From contig CAAEDK010000077.1 of NCBI GenBank assembly GCA_900754605.1, forward strand, positions 1 to 32,548: a stretch of 32,548 nucleotides of DNA, in the 5' to 3' direction. How positions within the stretch are numbered: position 1 is the first letter of the stretch; each line of letters starts with the position of its first letter. A program made the position numbers and the translations under genes. Origin of the DNA: an uncultured Oscillospiraceae bacterium. GTDB taxonomy: Bacteria; Bacillota_A; Clostridia; Oscillospirales; Oscillospiraceae. Shown piece by piece: positions 14,089 through 21,720 of the stretch. The notes beneath the pieces were generated by a model, which worked only from the letters and a program-made list of their open reading frames with translations, did no database searches and was not told the origin of the DNA.

Positions 14089-15475
14089 TGGTTCTCACCT
14101 CGCTTTCACGCGCTTCTGCTTTGTCGATTTCCTGCTCCATCCGGGGCAGGCTGTTTTGGGTCTTCCGGCACAGGGCCAACTTCCTCCGCTCCGCCCGGAT
14201 CTGCCGGTTGAGCTCTGCCAGCCGATCATAGAGCTCCGCCTTTTCCTGAATCAGCCCTTCTCTGGGGACGCCGCACTGCTCCAGGGCGGCCACAGCGTCC
14301 ATGTACTGGGCAAACTCCGTCTCCATGCCGGACAGTCCGGCCTCATAGAGCTCTTTGACAGGGGCCAGGGCCTCCGCATCCGCCAAAGCGGTGTAAAGCG
14401 CCCGGCGCCGCTTCCTCCGCACATTGAGGACGGTGCGCTGCTTCATCAGGTTGGCCAGCGTCTCCTCTGTGCGGGCGGTGAAGGCCGCCATGTCCGTCCG
14501 GGTCGTGATGCCGTTGTCCCGGAGGAAGGCAAACTGTTCCCGGTACTGCTCAAAGCGCATGACCTCCTGCCAGAGCTGGGGCGTCATGCGGGGTGGGTAC
14601 TGCCGCTTGCCGATCTTCCCCAGTAGATAGAGATAGTGGACATACAGGGCCAAAAAGCCGGTGTACCTGGGGTACTTCTGGTAGGGGCGGTACTGCGGCC
14701 GGAGCTGGACGGCAGGCCGCCGTCCAGCCTCAATGGCAGCCAGATTTCCTTGGATGGCGGCCCGGATGCCGTCCTCGGTGAACAGTGGATTTTTCCTGCC
14801 GGGGATCATGAAGCGCTCCTGTCCCCGCAGACGGAAGCCCAAGCGGTTCCCGTGGCTGATTTCGTAGCCCATGTGCTCCATGAGCAGGAAGAAGTGGCCC
14901 AGGTCGTTGGCGTCCGCTATGGCGGTGCGCAGATCCTCCTCCAGCATGGAGCGGAAGGTGGGCTGGCCCCTGGACCGGCGCAGCCACTCAATGTAGCTGA
15001 CCGCCTGGGTGGGCTTCCCCTGGAGGAGAACGGACAGGCCGCGCTCCCGGCACAGGCGATCTGATATGACCCGGATCTGCCGGTAGTAGCTCTGGGCATT
15101 GCTGTGGTACTTTTCGCCGGTATCTGCGTTGACCGAGTTAAAGAGGATGTGGGCGTGGATGTGCTCTTTGTCTACATGGATGCCGATGACCGTCTGGTAG
15201 CCGGGCAGGTGCTCCTCCGCAAACTCCCGCGCGATCTCCAGCGCCAACTCCGGGGTGACCTCTCCGGGCTGAAAGGACTGAATGAGGTGGTAATACTGTA
15301 CGCCGCCCTCCTTGCCCACGGCCCGCTTGGTCTCCAGCATCTGCCGGCACTCATGGCCAGGGTCACAGTTGAGACGGGCTGTAAGGATCTGCTCCTGGGT
15401 CTTATCCCCGTTGAGCACATAGCGGATGCCCACGTCCAGGCGGCCCTTCCGGGCCAGGATCTTGGTGATGGCCAT
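14069..15475 (-). CDS. MOBP-type relaxase
   Basis: 468 aa. The relaxase domain fills the first 200 residues: MAITKILARKGRLDVGIRYVL, GVQYYHLIQSFQPGE and the metal-binding triad HIHAHILFNSVN at about 102-113, the HxHxxxxN signature. Candidate nicking tyrosines are in YYHLIQ or RYVL. The C-terminal part is helical and charged (RRKRRRALYTALADAE, QIRAERRKLALCRKTQ). It nicks at oriT and is carried with the strand into the recipient. Its ATG overlaps the mobC stop by one base (TAATG), so the two are translationally coupled. Downstream is pcfB. Confidence 0.93.
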   Translation of the reverse strand: MAITKILARKGRLDVGIRYVLNGDKTQEQILTARLNCDPGHECRQMLETKRAVGKEGGVQYYHLIQSFQPGEVTPELALEIAREFAEEHLPGYQTVIGIHVDKEHIHAHILFNSVNADTGEKYHSNAQSYYRQIRVISDRLCRERGLSVLLQGKPTQAVSYIEWLRRSRGQPTFRSMLEEDLRTAIADANDLGHFFLLMEHMGYEISHGNRLGFRLRGQERFMIPGRKNPLFTEDGIRAAIQGNLAAIEAGRRPAVQLRPQYRPYQKYPRYTGFLALYVHYLYLLGKIGKRQYPPRMTPQLWQEVMRFEQYREQFAFLRDNGITTRTDMAAFTARTEETLANLMKQRTVLNVRRKRRRALYTALADAEALAPVKELYEAGLSGMETEFAQYMDAVAALEQCGVPREGLIQEKAELYDRLAELNRQIRAERRKLALCRKTQNSLPRMEQEIDKAEARESEVRTNEHRRR

Positions 15476-15783
15476 TACTTTTTTGCTACCTCATACATGA
15501 GCTCATAGACCTGTTCCAGCAGGTACAGCCCCCGCCTGGCGTCCTCCGCCTTGGCAATTCCGGCGTTGACGCTGCGGGCAATCTGGTTGATGTTGACGCC
15601 GATTTTATGCACCTCGGTGCGCAGGGCCTTGATCTCCTGTGAGGGGAGCGCCTTGACCTCCTTCCCCAAAATAAGGCGGCGGAGATAGGCTGTCTTGGAG
15701 AGACCGCAGGTGCGGGCACTGTGCTCCAGCCGTTCCTTTTCTTCCGCGGACAATCTCAGGCATATCTCGTAGCTCTTTGGCAT
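15475..15783 (-). CDS. mobC: MobC-like relaxosome accessory protein
   Basis: 102 aa from ATG 15783, with AAGGAG 6 nt upstream. SYEICLRLSAEEKERLEHSARTCGLSKTAYLRRLILG is a ribbon-helix-helix-like DNA-binding segment; KIGVNINQIARSVNAG is the MobC signature. It binds oriT and helps the relaxase open and nick DNA. It is the first gene of the relaxase-pcfB group; the gene-free hairpin region directly upstream is the natural place for its site. Confidence 0.88.
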   Translation of the reverse strand: MPKSYEICLRLSAEEKERLEHSARTCGLSKTAYLRRLILGKEVKALPSQEIKALRTEVHKIGVNINQIARSVNAGIAKAEDARRGLYLLEQVYELMYEVAKK

Positions 15784-15841
15784 CGTCACTCCTTCTCCGG
15801 CCTGTGGCCGCTGATTTTCCGCCCGAAGGCGGCATGGGGGA

Positions 15842-15990
15842 CAGGGGTTCAACCCCTGCAAGCGCGCAAAAGATATCTTTGCGCTATGCTTGCGGCCTCA
15901 CCGCCAGAGGCGGCGAGGCTCCCAGCCCCGCCAGGGCGGGGCTGCTCCTTCAGCGGTATGATTGATTGAAATTCCGAGGGACGGACCGCT
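15842..15990. other. Hairpin-dense region, oriT candidate
   Basis: Gene-free DNA upstream of mobC with successive inverted repeats: CAGGGGTT/AACCCCTG (15842-15858); a nested repeat GCAAGC..GCGCAAA-GATATC-TTTGCGC..GCTTGC centred at 15874; GCCTC-CCGCC/GGCGG-GAGGC (15895-15919); AGCCCCGCC/GGCGGGGCT (15924-15943); and AGCGGT (15952-15957) with ACCGCT (15985-15990). Clusters of repeats next to mobC/relaxase genes typify transfer origins. No known nic sequence is recognised. The remaining 15991-16080 shows no gene. Confidence 0.5.
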
Positions 15991-16080
15991 TTTCCACAAA
16001 AAAGGGCGGGAGGCGTGATTCCCATCCGGTCGCAGCTTGGCTGTTTCCCGTCCGTTCCTGCCCTATTTCCTGACGCAGAC

Positions 16081-16116
16081 AAAAGGCCCAGGGTGCGCTG
16101 TTGCACACCCTGGGCC
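16081..16116 (-). terminator. Intrinsic terminator after the HipA/CtkA-like gene
   Basis: Minus strand: GGCCCAGGGTG pairs with CACCCTGGGCC (16116-16106 with 16095-16085), 10-nt loop, then TTTTGTCTG. It lies 60 bp after the kinase stop codon and insulates the transfer region from it. Confidence 0.8.
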
Positions 16117-16177
16117 CAAATCTTACGATAAATTGTGGCGATTCGGGTGCTACAGGTAACACCCAGCTCCAGCCATT

Positions 16178-17113
16178 TTAACGCTCAGTATCTCTGGACG
16201 GTTTCTTTGTATGGCCTGGAAGCATACTCCGCTCACGCTCTTGAAGCCTCTGCAGCGAGTAGTCGATGATCCGTTCCTTTCGGAGCGCCAGAATCTCTTT
16301 GTAGAACCTCCTCTGGAGTCCTGAAAGGCAGGGCGTCTCATCAATCAGACGGCAGATTTGCTCCATATCCAACCTTGGTCCGATTCGCTTCAACGCCGCG
16401 TTGCAGCCCTCGTATTCCAGAGAGGACAGAAAATCAAAATACCGGATTTTTTTGTCCTGCTGCTTGATTCCAGACAGGGGGATCTCATATACCCGGAAGT
16501 CCATTTCCCGTGGATCACTGAGTACGGCCTGCATTTTCCCCTCGTCCAACTGCGGATACAGGCAGCTGCCGCAGTCGAATACCGGAGCCAAGGCTACCAT
16601 ATCATGCACAGTATCATAGAGGACGCCCCAGTTTCCATTGTGTCGATCCCAATTGCCGATCAGGGCGTCTACAATGAACATATCCCAAAACCGTTCTTCC
16701 AGCTCCTTGGGATCTATGGCCGGCTGCTCATGGATGGAGAACAGAATATCGTCCAGCTCTGTCCCGTATCCGTTCCGCTCCGAATCAATCACCTGGTTTT
16801 TCATTGAGGCAAAGTCCTGCAGGACAACACCCGGGGATGTAAAATCCTTACACGCCACTACAATCTTTTCTTTTCCGTGATAGGTATAGGTCCCCGGCAG
16901 AGTTTCCTGTACTGGAATGCCCGCCAGGGCAAAGATGTGGCAGCCCAAATACTCGGAGAGACAGCTATTGGCATAGCTCATGTCCCTGTTCCTGGACGGA
17001 TGCGGCGGAAACTTCAGCATATACTGCTCATCTTGATATATGACAGAGCGCTTGCTGCCATTGGCGCCGCCATAGGTCTTGTTCCGTCTTGGAAGATTCG
17101 TAAAGTCTATCAT
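16178..17113 (-). CDS. HipA/CtkA-like serine/threonine kinase, toxin candidate
   Basis: 311 aa. GGANGSK (15-21) is a nucleotide loop; a Lys in YMLKF (34) may hold the phosphates; NWDRHNGN (154-161) matches the HipA catalytic loop with Asp156; APVFDCGS (176-183) is the metal-binding equivalent of DFG. It lacks the long N-terminal domain of classical HipA, so it fits the shorter CtkA-like kinases. HipA proteins phosphorylate a tRNA synthetase and halt growth; the target here is unknown. It starts one base after the stop of an 89-aa gene, GGAG 9 nt upstream, and the pair has its own promoter and terminator. Confidence 0.85.
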   Translation of the reverse strand: MIDFTNLPRRNKTYGGANGSKRSVIYQDEQYMLKFPPHPSRNRDMSYANSCLSEYLGCHIFALAGIPVQETLPGTYTYHGKEKIVVACKDFTSPGVVLQDFASMKNQVIDSERNGYGTELDDILFSIHEQPAIDPKELEERFWDMFIVDALIGNWDRHNGNWGVLYDTVHDMVALAPVFDCGSCLYPQLDEGKMQAVLSDPREMDFRVYEIPLSGIKQQDKKIRYFDFLSSLEYEGCNAALKRIGPRLDMEQICRLIDETPCLSGLQRRFYKEILALRKERIIDYSLQRLQERERSMLPGHTKKPSRDTER

Positions 17114-17114
17114 A

Positions 17115-17384
17115 TCAGATTACTCCGCGCTGAATGCGCAAATAGGTTTCCCGCAGGTACCACGCCTGCTCGGAGCTGATTTCTCCCTCCACTTCCGCGG
17201 AGTTGATGTCGGCCTGGAGCTCACAATAATACGCGTCGAAGTGGAGGTCGTTGGCGCCGTTGTCCTCCGCCTCCCAGGCCCGCTTCATCGTATCCAGAGA
17301 CCTCTGCAAATAAGGGGGAAGGCCGCATTCCAGATAGGCGCGATCTACGGGAAGCCCGGTTTCCTTATCATATCGCTGTTCCAT
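17115..17384 (-). CDS. Small acidic protein coupled to the HipA/CtkA-like kinase
   Basis: 89 aa, acidic, no helix-turn-helix seen: LPVDRAYLECGLPPYLQRSLDTMKRAWEAEDN, FDAYYCELQADINSAEVEGEISSEQAWYLRETYLRI. The start ATG follows GAGGAGGCAGGACA. It ends one base before the kinase ATG, so the two are translationally coupled. I do not recognise the family. The order (small gene first, kinase second, shared promoter) resembles toxin-antitoxin pairs, making it a candidate antitoxin or kinase regulator, by context only. Confidence 0.75.
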   Translation of the reverse strand: MEQRYDKETGLPVDRAYLECGLPPYLQRSLDTMKRAWEAEDNGANDLHFDAYYCELQADINSAEVEGEISSEQAWYLRETYLRIQRGVI

Positions 17385-17414
17385 TGTCCTGCCTCCTCGT
17401 GCGGTTCTCTTTCC

Positions 17415-17443
17415 ATGATACCCGATAGTTTATAGAATGTAAA
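17415..17443 (-). promoter_or_regulatory. Sigma-A promoter of the HipA/CtkA-like operon
   Basis: Minus strand TTTACA (17443-17438), 17-bp spacer, TATCAT (17420-17415); both boxes match at 5 of 6 positions. The ATG is 31 bp downstream. Confidence 0.7.
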
Positions 17444-17472
17444 CAGGATTTTAAAGTCGGCCTTGTACAGTT

Positions 17473-17501
17473 GGCCGCGGCATCCAGCCGATGCCGCGGC
17501 C
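17473..17501. terminator. Perfect 12-bp hairpin after the 64-aa gene
   Basis: GGCCGCGGCATC (17473-17484) and GATGCCGCGGCC (17490-17501), 5-nt loop. It follows the stop at 17509 on the minus strand. No T-run follows, so it may be a weak terminator or a 3'-end protector. Confidence 0.5.
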
Positions 17502-17508
17502 GCTGCGG

Positions 17509-17703
17509 TTAGTCGTTTGTCGGTAACGGCTCATCCGGTTCGGAAAGGGCCATCTTGACTTCGGCGCAGTTGTGCTCACAGCAATAGACCGCCGCTTTCC
17601 AAGGGTCTTTGTAGCGTGCCGCCACCTGCTCCATACCGAGGAAGCCGTAAACGATGACTTCCCATGTGATGAGCTGTCCATTGATCGCCCGTTGGACTCC
17701 CAT
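17509..17703 (-). CDS. Small hypothetical protein (64 aa)
   Basis: MGVQRAINGQLITWEVIVYGFLGMEQVAARYKDPWKAAVYCC.. with three Cys (YCCEHNC) and an acidic end (EPDEPLPTND). ATG 17703 is preceded by GGAGG at 7 nt. A good -10 box (TATAAT at 17733-17728) lies about 25 bp upstream, with a poor -35, so it may have its own promoter. No family or function recognised. Confidence 0.6.
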   Translation of the reverse strand: MGVQRAINGQLITWEVIVYGFLGMEQVAARYKDPWKAAVYCCEHNCAEVKMALSEPDEPLPTND

Positions 17704-17786
17704 ACAGTTCCCTCCGTTTCAATCTGTATTATACTGGGCTGCTTCCACAGCTACACAATACCACATACCGGGCGGGAAAGCGATTC

Positions 17787-18284
17787 CTATTCCCGAACAG
17801 GCCGGACTATCCCCAAACAGCCCTTTCCACCCGCAGTCTGGAGCACGGCCTCGGAGTGGCCGGGCCGGACAGCCCTCACCGAGTTTGGCCCTCTGTTTTT
17901 TGAGGCTGCTTGGCAGGCGCCCTGGCCCGTTTCTGAGCGGGATAGTAGGCTGTGAGGCAGGATTGGCGTTCTATTATCGGGTAGGAGTATCTTTGGGCGG
18001 TCATGATGCCCGCCTCTGTAAATGGGGGCTGGAAAACCGCACCATGACGGTTCAGGTGCTCCTGTGAGAGCTGGGATTTTCCCTTTCAGGATGATCATCT
18101 GTTCATAGGGCTCTCCACTGTGGAGCATCGTCACCATATTCCCCACACACAGGGGCTGGCCGTGAATATCCTTCACATCGGACAGGTCGCCCCAAAAGCC
18201 CGCTACATAGCGGCTGCATTTGCCGTCATCAGAAAAAAGGTATTCAATACCGCGGTTTCCAGACGGTTCCGCCATCCACCGCAT
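17787..18284 (-). CDS. Hypothetical protein, C-terminal half doubtful
   Basis: 165 aa. The first 85 residues look coding (GNRGIEYLFSDDGKCSRYVAGFWGDL, VGNMVTMLHSGEPYEQMIILKGK). The second half is rich in Arg, Pro and Ser and less convincing, and another frame there holds a 42-codon ORF. It begins inside the end of the 18244-18570 gene (41-bp overlap) without a strong ribosome site; an internal ATG at 18275 is an alternative. Possibly a gene whose end has decayed or that ends by a frameshift. Function unknown. Confidence 0.45.
   Translation of the reverse strand: MRWMAEPSGNRGIEYLFSDDGKCSRYVAGFWGDLSDVKDIHGQPLCVGNMVTMLHSGEPYEQMIILKGKIPALTGAPEPSWCGFPAPIYRGGHHDRPKILLPDNRTPILPHSLLSRSETGQGACQAASKNRGPNSVRAVRPGHSEAVLQTAGGKGCLGIVRPVRE
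17876..18004 (-). CDS. Possible 42-aa protein in an alternative frame
   Basis: ATG 18004 to TGA 17876 reads MTAQRYSYPIIERQSC, AYYPAQKRARAPAKQ.., basic and Gln/Ala-rich. It overlaps the doubtful second half of the 17787-18284 frame. The ribosome site is weak (GAGGCGGGCATC). Either it is a true small gene or the real continuation of the upstream gene after a frameshift; the sequence does not settle this. The other 140 bp up to 17734 show no gene. Confidence 0.3.
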   Translation of the reverse strand: MTAQRYSYPIIERQSCLTAYYPAQKRARAPAKQPQKTEGQTR

Positions 18285-18570
18285 TCCAGGGAAGAAGCAG
18301 GCCCCTGTGTGTCAGGATATAGTTGGCCCGGATCGCATAGAGCTTCCCGCCCAGCCAATTCACAATATCAGGGAATGCGTAGGGATTTCCGGCAAATACC
18401 GCCCGCATTTTGCGCGTACACAGCCACTCAACAAAGTCCCATACGTTTACTGCTTGATGCATGGCATACCCATAGATGTTCACTTGCCGCTGCTGGTCAT
18501 CCGATCCCTCGATGAATACGACGAGGTCATGGTCAAACCGGATCATTTGGATCAATTTCTGTTCTTCCAT
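18244..18570 (-). CDS. Hypothetical protein (108 aa)
   Basis: MEEQKLIQMIRFDHDLVVFIEGSD, then VNIYGYAMHQAVNVWDFVEWLCTRKMRAVF, PDIVNWLGGKLYAIRANYIL. ATG 18570 follows GAAGGAGTGTAAAA. The frame stays open upstream to an ATG at 18810, but that part has no ribosome site and is poor in coding character, perhaps the relic of a gene cut by insertion of the AbiE pair. Mixed alpha/beta pattern; no family recognised. It is followed by an overlapping small gene. Confidence 0.55.
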   Translation of the reverse strand: MEEQKLIQMIRFDHDLVVFIEGSDDQQRQVNIYGYAMHQAVNVWDFVEWLCTRKMRAVFAGNPYAFPDIVNWLGGKLYAIRANYILTHRGLLLPWNAVDGGTVWKPRY

Positions 18571-18824
18571 TTTTACACTCCTTCTCCAGTTGTGGCGCCT
18601 ACAGTATATCCGGACGCCGTCAAGAAGGCCATACCCATTCCCCACACAGTGGCCGGAATAGACGAACAGCCCTTCCGGGCGGGAGCTGCTATGCCGCCCA
18701 GCCCTGGCCCAGCGGGCATACCCACCGCTGATCTCCTCCCCATCCCGCATGAGTGGGATGGGCTTCCCGGTCAGAATATGCCGGCCCGCCTCCAGCTTTT
18801 TCTCAAACATCTCTGTTTGCCTTG

Positions 18825-18853
18825 TTTACTTTTGTGCCTATATAAGTTATTAT
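18825..18853 (+). promoter_or_regulatory. Promoter of the AbiE pair
   Basis: TTTACT (18825-18830), 17-bp spacer, TATTAT (18848-18853), then AAAGGAGG and ATG 18878. The local DNA is AT-rich against a GC-rich background. The preceding 18571-18824 holds no supported gene. Confidence 0.6.
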
Positions 18854-18877
18854 ATGAGCACGAAAGGAGGGCGTTCT

Positions 18878-19471
18878 ATGCCTGCATTCGATGTTCTGGA
18901 TGCTCTGGTTCGCGGCGGAAACGGTGTGCTGCGGACTGCGGATGCCGTTGCTGCAGGGATCACCAGGCCTGTGCTTGGAAATTATGTGCGGGAACGAGAC
19001 TTGGAGCGTGTAGGCCACGGGCTCTATCTTGCCCCGGATGCCTGGAAGGATGGGATGTACCTGCTCCATCTGCGCTGTCCGCAGGCCGTGTTTTCCCATG
19101 ATACCGCTCTTTTCCTCCACGACCTGACCGACCGGGAGCCGCTTGCCTATACGGTGACTGTAAAAAGCGGATACAATCCGCACCGCTTAAAGGGTGACGG
19201 TGTGAAGGTGTACCGCATCAAGGCGGAGCTGCACGGCCTGGGCCTGTCGCAAACAAACACACCATTTGGAAATCCGGTGGCGGTTTATGACCTGGAGCGC
19301 ACCGTCTGCGATGTGGTACGCAGCCGGAGCGGCATGGATGTCCAGGTCCTCCGGGATACACTGAGGCGGTACGCCGGCCGGAGAGACAGGGATCTGCGCC
19401 GCCTGATGCACTATGCCGGAGCGTTCCATGTAGAGAACATCCTGAGACAGTATTTGGAGGTCCTGTTATGA
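18878..19471 (+). CDS. abiEi: AbiEi-family antitoxin
   Basis: 197 aa. N-terminal winged-helix part (FDVLDALVRGGNGVLRTADAVAAGITRPVLGNYVRERDLERVGHGLYLAPD), then the antitoxin domain (AVFSHDTALFLHDLTDREPLAYTVTV, FGNPVAVYDLERTVCDVVRSR, LRDTLRRYAGR). AAAGGAGG lies 6-7 nt before the ATG. It overlaps the toxin gene by 4 bases. In the AbiE system this protein represses the operon and counteracts the nucleotidyltransferase toxin, giving phage abortive infection. It is transcribed against its neighbours from its own promoter, so it is probably a transferred cassette. Confidence 0.9.
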   Translation: MPAFDVLDALVRGGNGVLRTADAVAAGITRPVLGNYVRERDLERVGHGLYLAPDAWKDGMYLLHLRCPQAVFSHDTALFLHDLTDREPLAYTVTVKSGYNPHRLKGDGVKVYRIKAELHGLGLSQTNTPFGNPVAVYDLERTVCDVVRSRSGMDVQVLRDTLRRYAGRRDRDLRRLMHYAGAFHVENILRQYLEVLL

Positions 19472-20394
19472 TTAAAACATCCAGACAGTTAAAAGACCTG
19501 ATCAACAATCTCGCCCGAAAAAATGCGGCAGACGCGCAGCTTCTCATGCGGAATTACATGATGGAGCGCTTTCTGGAGCGCGTCTCGCTCTCACAGTTCA
19601 GGGAGAATTTTATCTTGAAGGGCGGGATGCTGGTCGCGGCCATGGTTGGGCTGGATACACGCTCCACCATGGACATTGACGCGACGGTCCGGGGTGCCGC
19701 CGTAGATGTCGACCATATCAGCGATATGATCTCCGAGATCATATCCGTCCCGGTCAAGGATGGCGTTTTCTTTTCCTTAAAAAGCGTCTCCGAGATTATG
19801 GACGAGGCGGAGTACCCCGGTGTGCGGGTGTCCATGGAGACGATGTTCGATGGGGTGCGCACTCCATTTAAGATTGATATTTCTACTGGCGACGCAATCA
19901 CGCCGAGAGAAGTTCTCTACCGTTTTCATCTGATGTTCGAGGAGCGGGCCATCGAGATACTGGCCTATAGCCTGGAGACCGTGTTGGCCGAGAAGCTGGA
20001 AACGGTCATTTCCCGCGCCACAACCAACACCCGTATGCGGGACTTTTATGATCTCCACATTTTATGTCAGCTCTATGGCGGCACCCTGACGGCGCAGGTT
20101 CTGACAGACGCGCTCTGCGCGACGGCCAGGAGGCGTGGGACGCTCCGACTGCTGTCTGAGGCGGAGGATGTTCTGCGGGAGCTTGCGGACGATCCCCACA
20201 TGAGGAAGCTCTGGGATACTTACCGTGCGAGGTACAGCTACGCCTCTGAGCTGACATGGGATATTGTCCTCTCCTCCGTTCGGCAGCTTTGCATCGCTGC
20301 CGGGCTTGCGGTGGAGCTGCCGGAGGTCACTCTGACCGCTCCATCCAGGACAGCGGCCTCAGCAGTTCTGCGTAGGAGGGAAAAAGAGCGTTGA
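19468..20394 (+). CDS. abiEii: AbiEii-family nucleotidyltransferase toxin
   Basis: 308 aa. Nucleotidyltransferase motifs are intact: KGGML (51-55), RSTMDIDA (65-72) with the paired acidic residues, FKIDIS at about 134, and EKLETVISRATTNTRMRDFYDL at about 174-195. AbiEii/MenT-type enzymes add nucleotides to target RNA (tRNA in MenT) and stop growth. The ATG overlaps the antitoxin stop (ATGA). It ends 9 bp from the convergent methyltransferase gene, with no clear terminator between. Confidence 0.92.
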   Translation: MIKTSRQLKDLINNLARKNAADAQLLMRNYMMERFLERVSLSQFRENFILKGGMLVAAMVGLDTRSTMDIDATVRGAAVDVDHISDMISEIISVPVKDGVFFSLKSVSEIMDEAEYPGVRVSMETMFDGVRTPFKIDISTGDAITPREVLYRFHLMFEERAIEILAYSLETVLAEKLETVISRATTNTRMRDFYDLHILCQLYGGTLTAQVLTDALCATARRRGTLRLLSEAEDVLRELADDPHMRKLWDTYRARYSYASELTWDIVLSSVRQLCIAAGLAVELPEVTLTAPSRTAASAVLRRREKER

Positions 20395-20403
20395 CGGCCA
20401 TGT

Positions 20404-21132
20404 TCACGCCGCCTGGCGCAGCTCCTGCTCAATCCGCTCCCTGGCCCGTCTGGCATACTCGCCGGTGACCTCGATGCCGGTGGCGGTGTAGCCCTCCAGC
20501 ACGGCGGCCAGGATTGTGGTGCCGCTGCCGGCGAAGGGGTCCAGGATATGGCCGCCCGGCTCGGTGATCTTCACCACGTCCCGCATGAGCGGGAGGGGCT
20601 TCTCGGTCAGGTGGATGCGGTTCTGGGGATTGCCGTACTTGAACACACCGGGCAGGCAGGGGACGGGGCGGTTGATGGGCATATCCCCGTTGGAACCCCA
20701 GACGATGTACTCCGCCTGCTGGCGGAAGCGGCCCTTCTGGGGGCGGCTGTTGCCCTTGTCCCACACAGCGGTGCCCCGCCAGATCCAGCCCGCCCACTGG
20801 AGGGCGTCGGTGGCCGCGGGGAGCTGCCGCCAGTCGATGAACATACACACCGGCGCGCCGGGCTTGCAGATCTTTCTGGCATCCCCAAGCCACTCCGCCG
20901 CCCAGCGGGTCCAGGACCGCTGGTCCTTGGCGTCCCCGTCGAAGGGCGGGGGCGCGTGATCCCCCATGCTGGAATACTTCTTGGCCGTGGACTTGTTCTT
21001 CTCTGCCTGGGTACGGCCTCCAGAGGCGTAAGGCGGGTCGGTGATGACCGCATCGAAGGTGCCGGGGGCAAAGCCGCCCAGCAGCTTCAGCGCGTCGCCG
21101 TGGAGAATCTCCCACTTATCGTTCATGGGCAT
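20404..21132 (-). CDS. Orphan DNA methyltransferase, beta-type (N6-adenine or N4-cytosine)
   Basis: 242 aa. Motif IV TDPPYASGG (31-39) precedes motif I DPFAGSGTT (about 197-205), the beta-class order; HLTEKPLPLMRDVVKITEPGG leads into motif I. DPPY means methylation of an exocyclic amino group. ATG 21132 (or 21126, two codons later) is chosen over a longer frame because AAAGGCAGGG precedes it. No endonuclease gene adjoins, so it probably protects the element or its DNA from host restriction. It overlaps the upstream gene by 17 bases. Confidence 0.9.
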   Translation of the reverse strand: MPMNDKWEILHGDALKLLGGFAPGTFDAVITDPPYASGGRTQAEKNKSTAKKYSSMGDHAPPPFDGDAKDQRSWTRWAAEWLGDARKICKPGAPVCMFIDWRQLPAATDALQWAGWIWRGTAVWDKGNSRPQKGRFRQQAEYIVWGSNGDMPINRPVPCLPGVFKYGNPQNRIHLTEKPLPLMRDVVKITEPGGHILDPFAGSGTTILAAVLEGYTATGIEVTGEYARRARERIEQELRQAA

Positions 21133-21712
21133 CCCTGCCTTTCTTTTGAACAGATTTTTGAGGTTTTGGCGCGGTGGAGAGCTCCGTCTCCAGATACTCG
21201 CTGATGATACACAATGCTTCATTATAGCTGCCGGAGCTGGTGACCCGCTGAAACATCTCATCGGCCTGTTTGCTCTGCCCGGCCTGTTTCAGCAGCCGGG
21301 AGGCCCGGCCCAGGATGCCGAAGATATTTCCGTCGTGGCCCGCCAGCGCCATTTTGGGTTTTGCCGGCCGCTGCTCCTGGATAAAACCGCCCAGCCGGTT
21401 GGGAACATAGTCGCTGAGCCAGGTTCCGCCAAACTGTTCGCGCGTCTGGAGCCGCCACATGGCCAGCTTTCCCACATCCATCAAAACACCCTCAAAGGGA
21501 AACAGCAGGTTGGTCAGGCCATCGTACTGGAAGCTCCTCACAGCTTCGGCTTTCCATGCGCTGCCGGCCTGTAGGATACCAGCCTGGGCAAACAGCTCAT
21601 TGATACCATCCACCCACTCCTGGAGGTCCCCGCCGCAGCCCTGGAGGATGAGGCCCTCCTGATCGTTCATCTGACGCAGTTCGTCGATGGTGACTATCTT
21701 GATTTCTGCCAT
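21116..21712 (-). CDS. Hypothetical two-part protein (198 aa)
   Basis: N-terminal part: EWVDGINELFAQAGILQAG, VRSFQYDGLTNLLFPFEGV, LAMWRLQTREQFGGTWLSDYVPNRLGGF. C-terminal part after a Pro-rich joint: PKMALAGHDGNIFGILGRASRLLKQAGQSKQADEMFQRV, SYNEALCIISEYLETEL, a helical segment that looks like an independent small domain; the tail is basic. It is in a row with the methyltransferase (overlap) and a DUF7768-like gene (8-bp gap). Function unknown. Confidence 0.7.
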   Translation of the reverse strand: MAEIKIVTIDELRQMNDQEGLILQGCGGDLQEWVDGINELFAQAGILQAGSAWKAEAVRSFQYDGLTNLLFPFEGVLMDVGKLAMWRLQTREQFGGTWLSDYVPNRLGGFIQEQRPAKPKMALAGHDGNIFGILGRASRLLKQAGQSKQADEMFQRVTSSGSYNEALCIISEYLETELSTAPKPQKSVQKKGRDAHER

Positions 21713-21720
21713 TTTACCTC

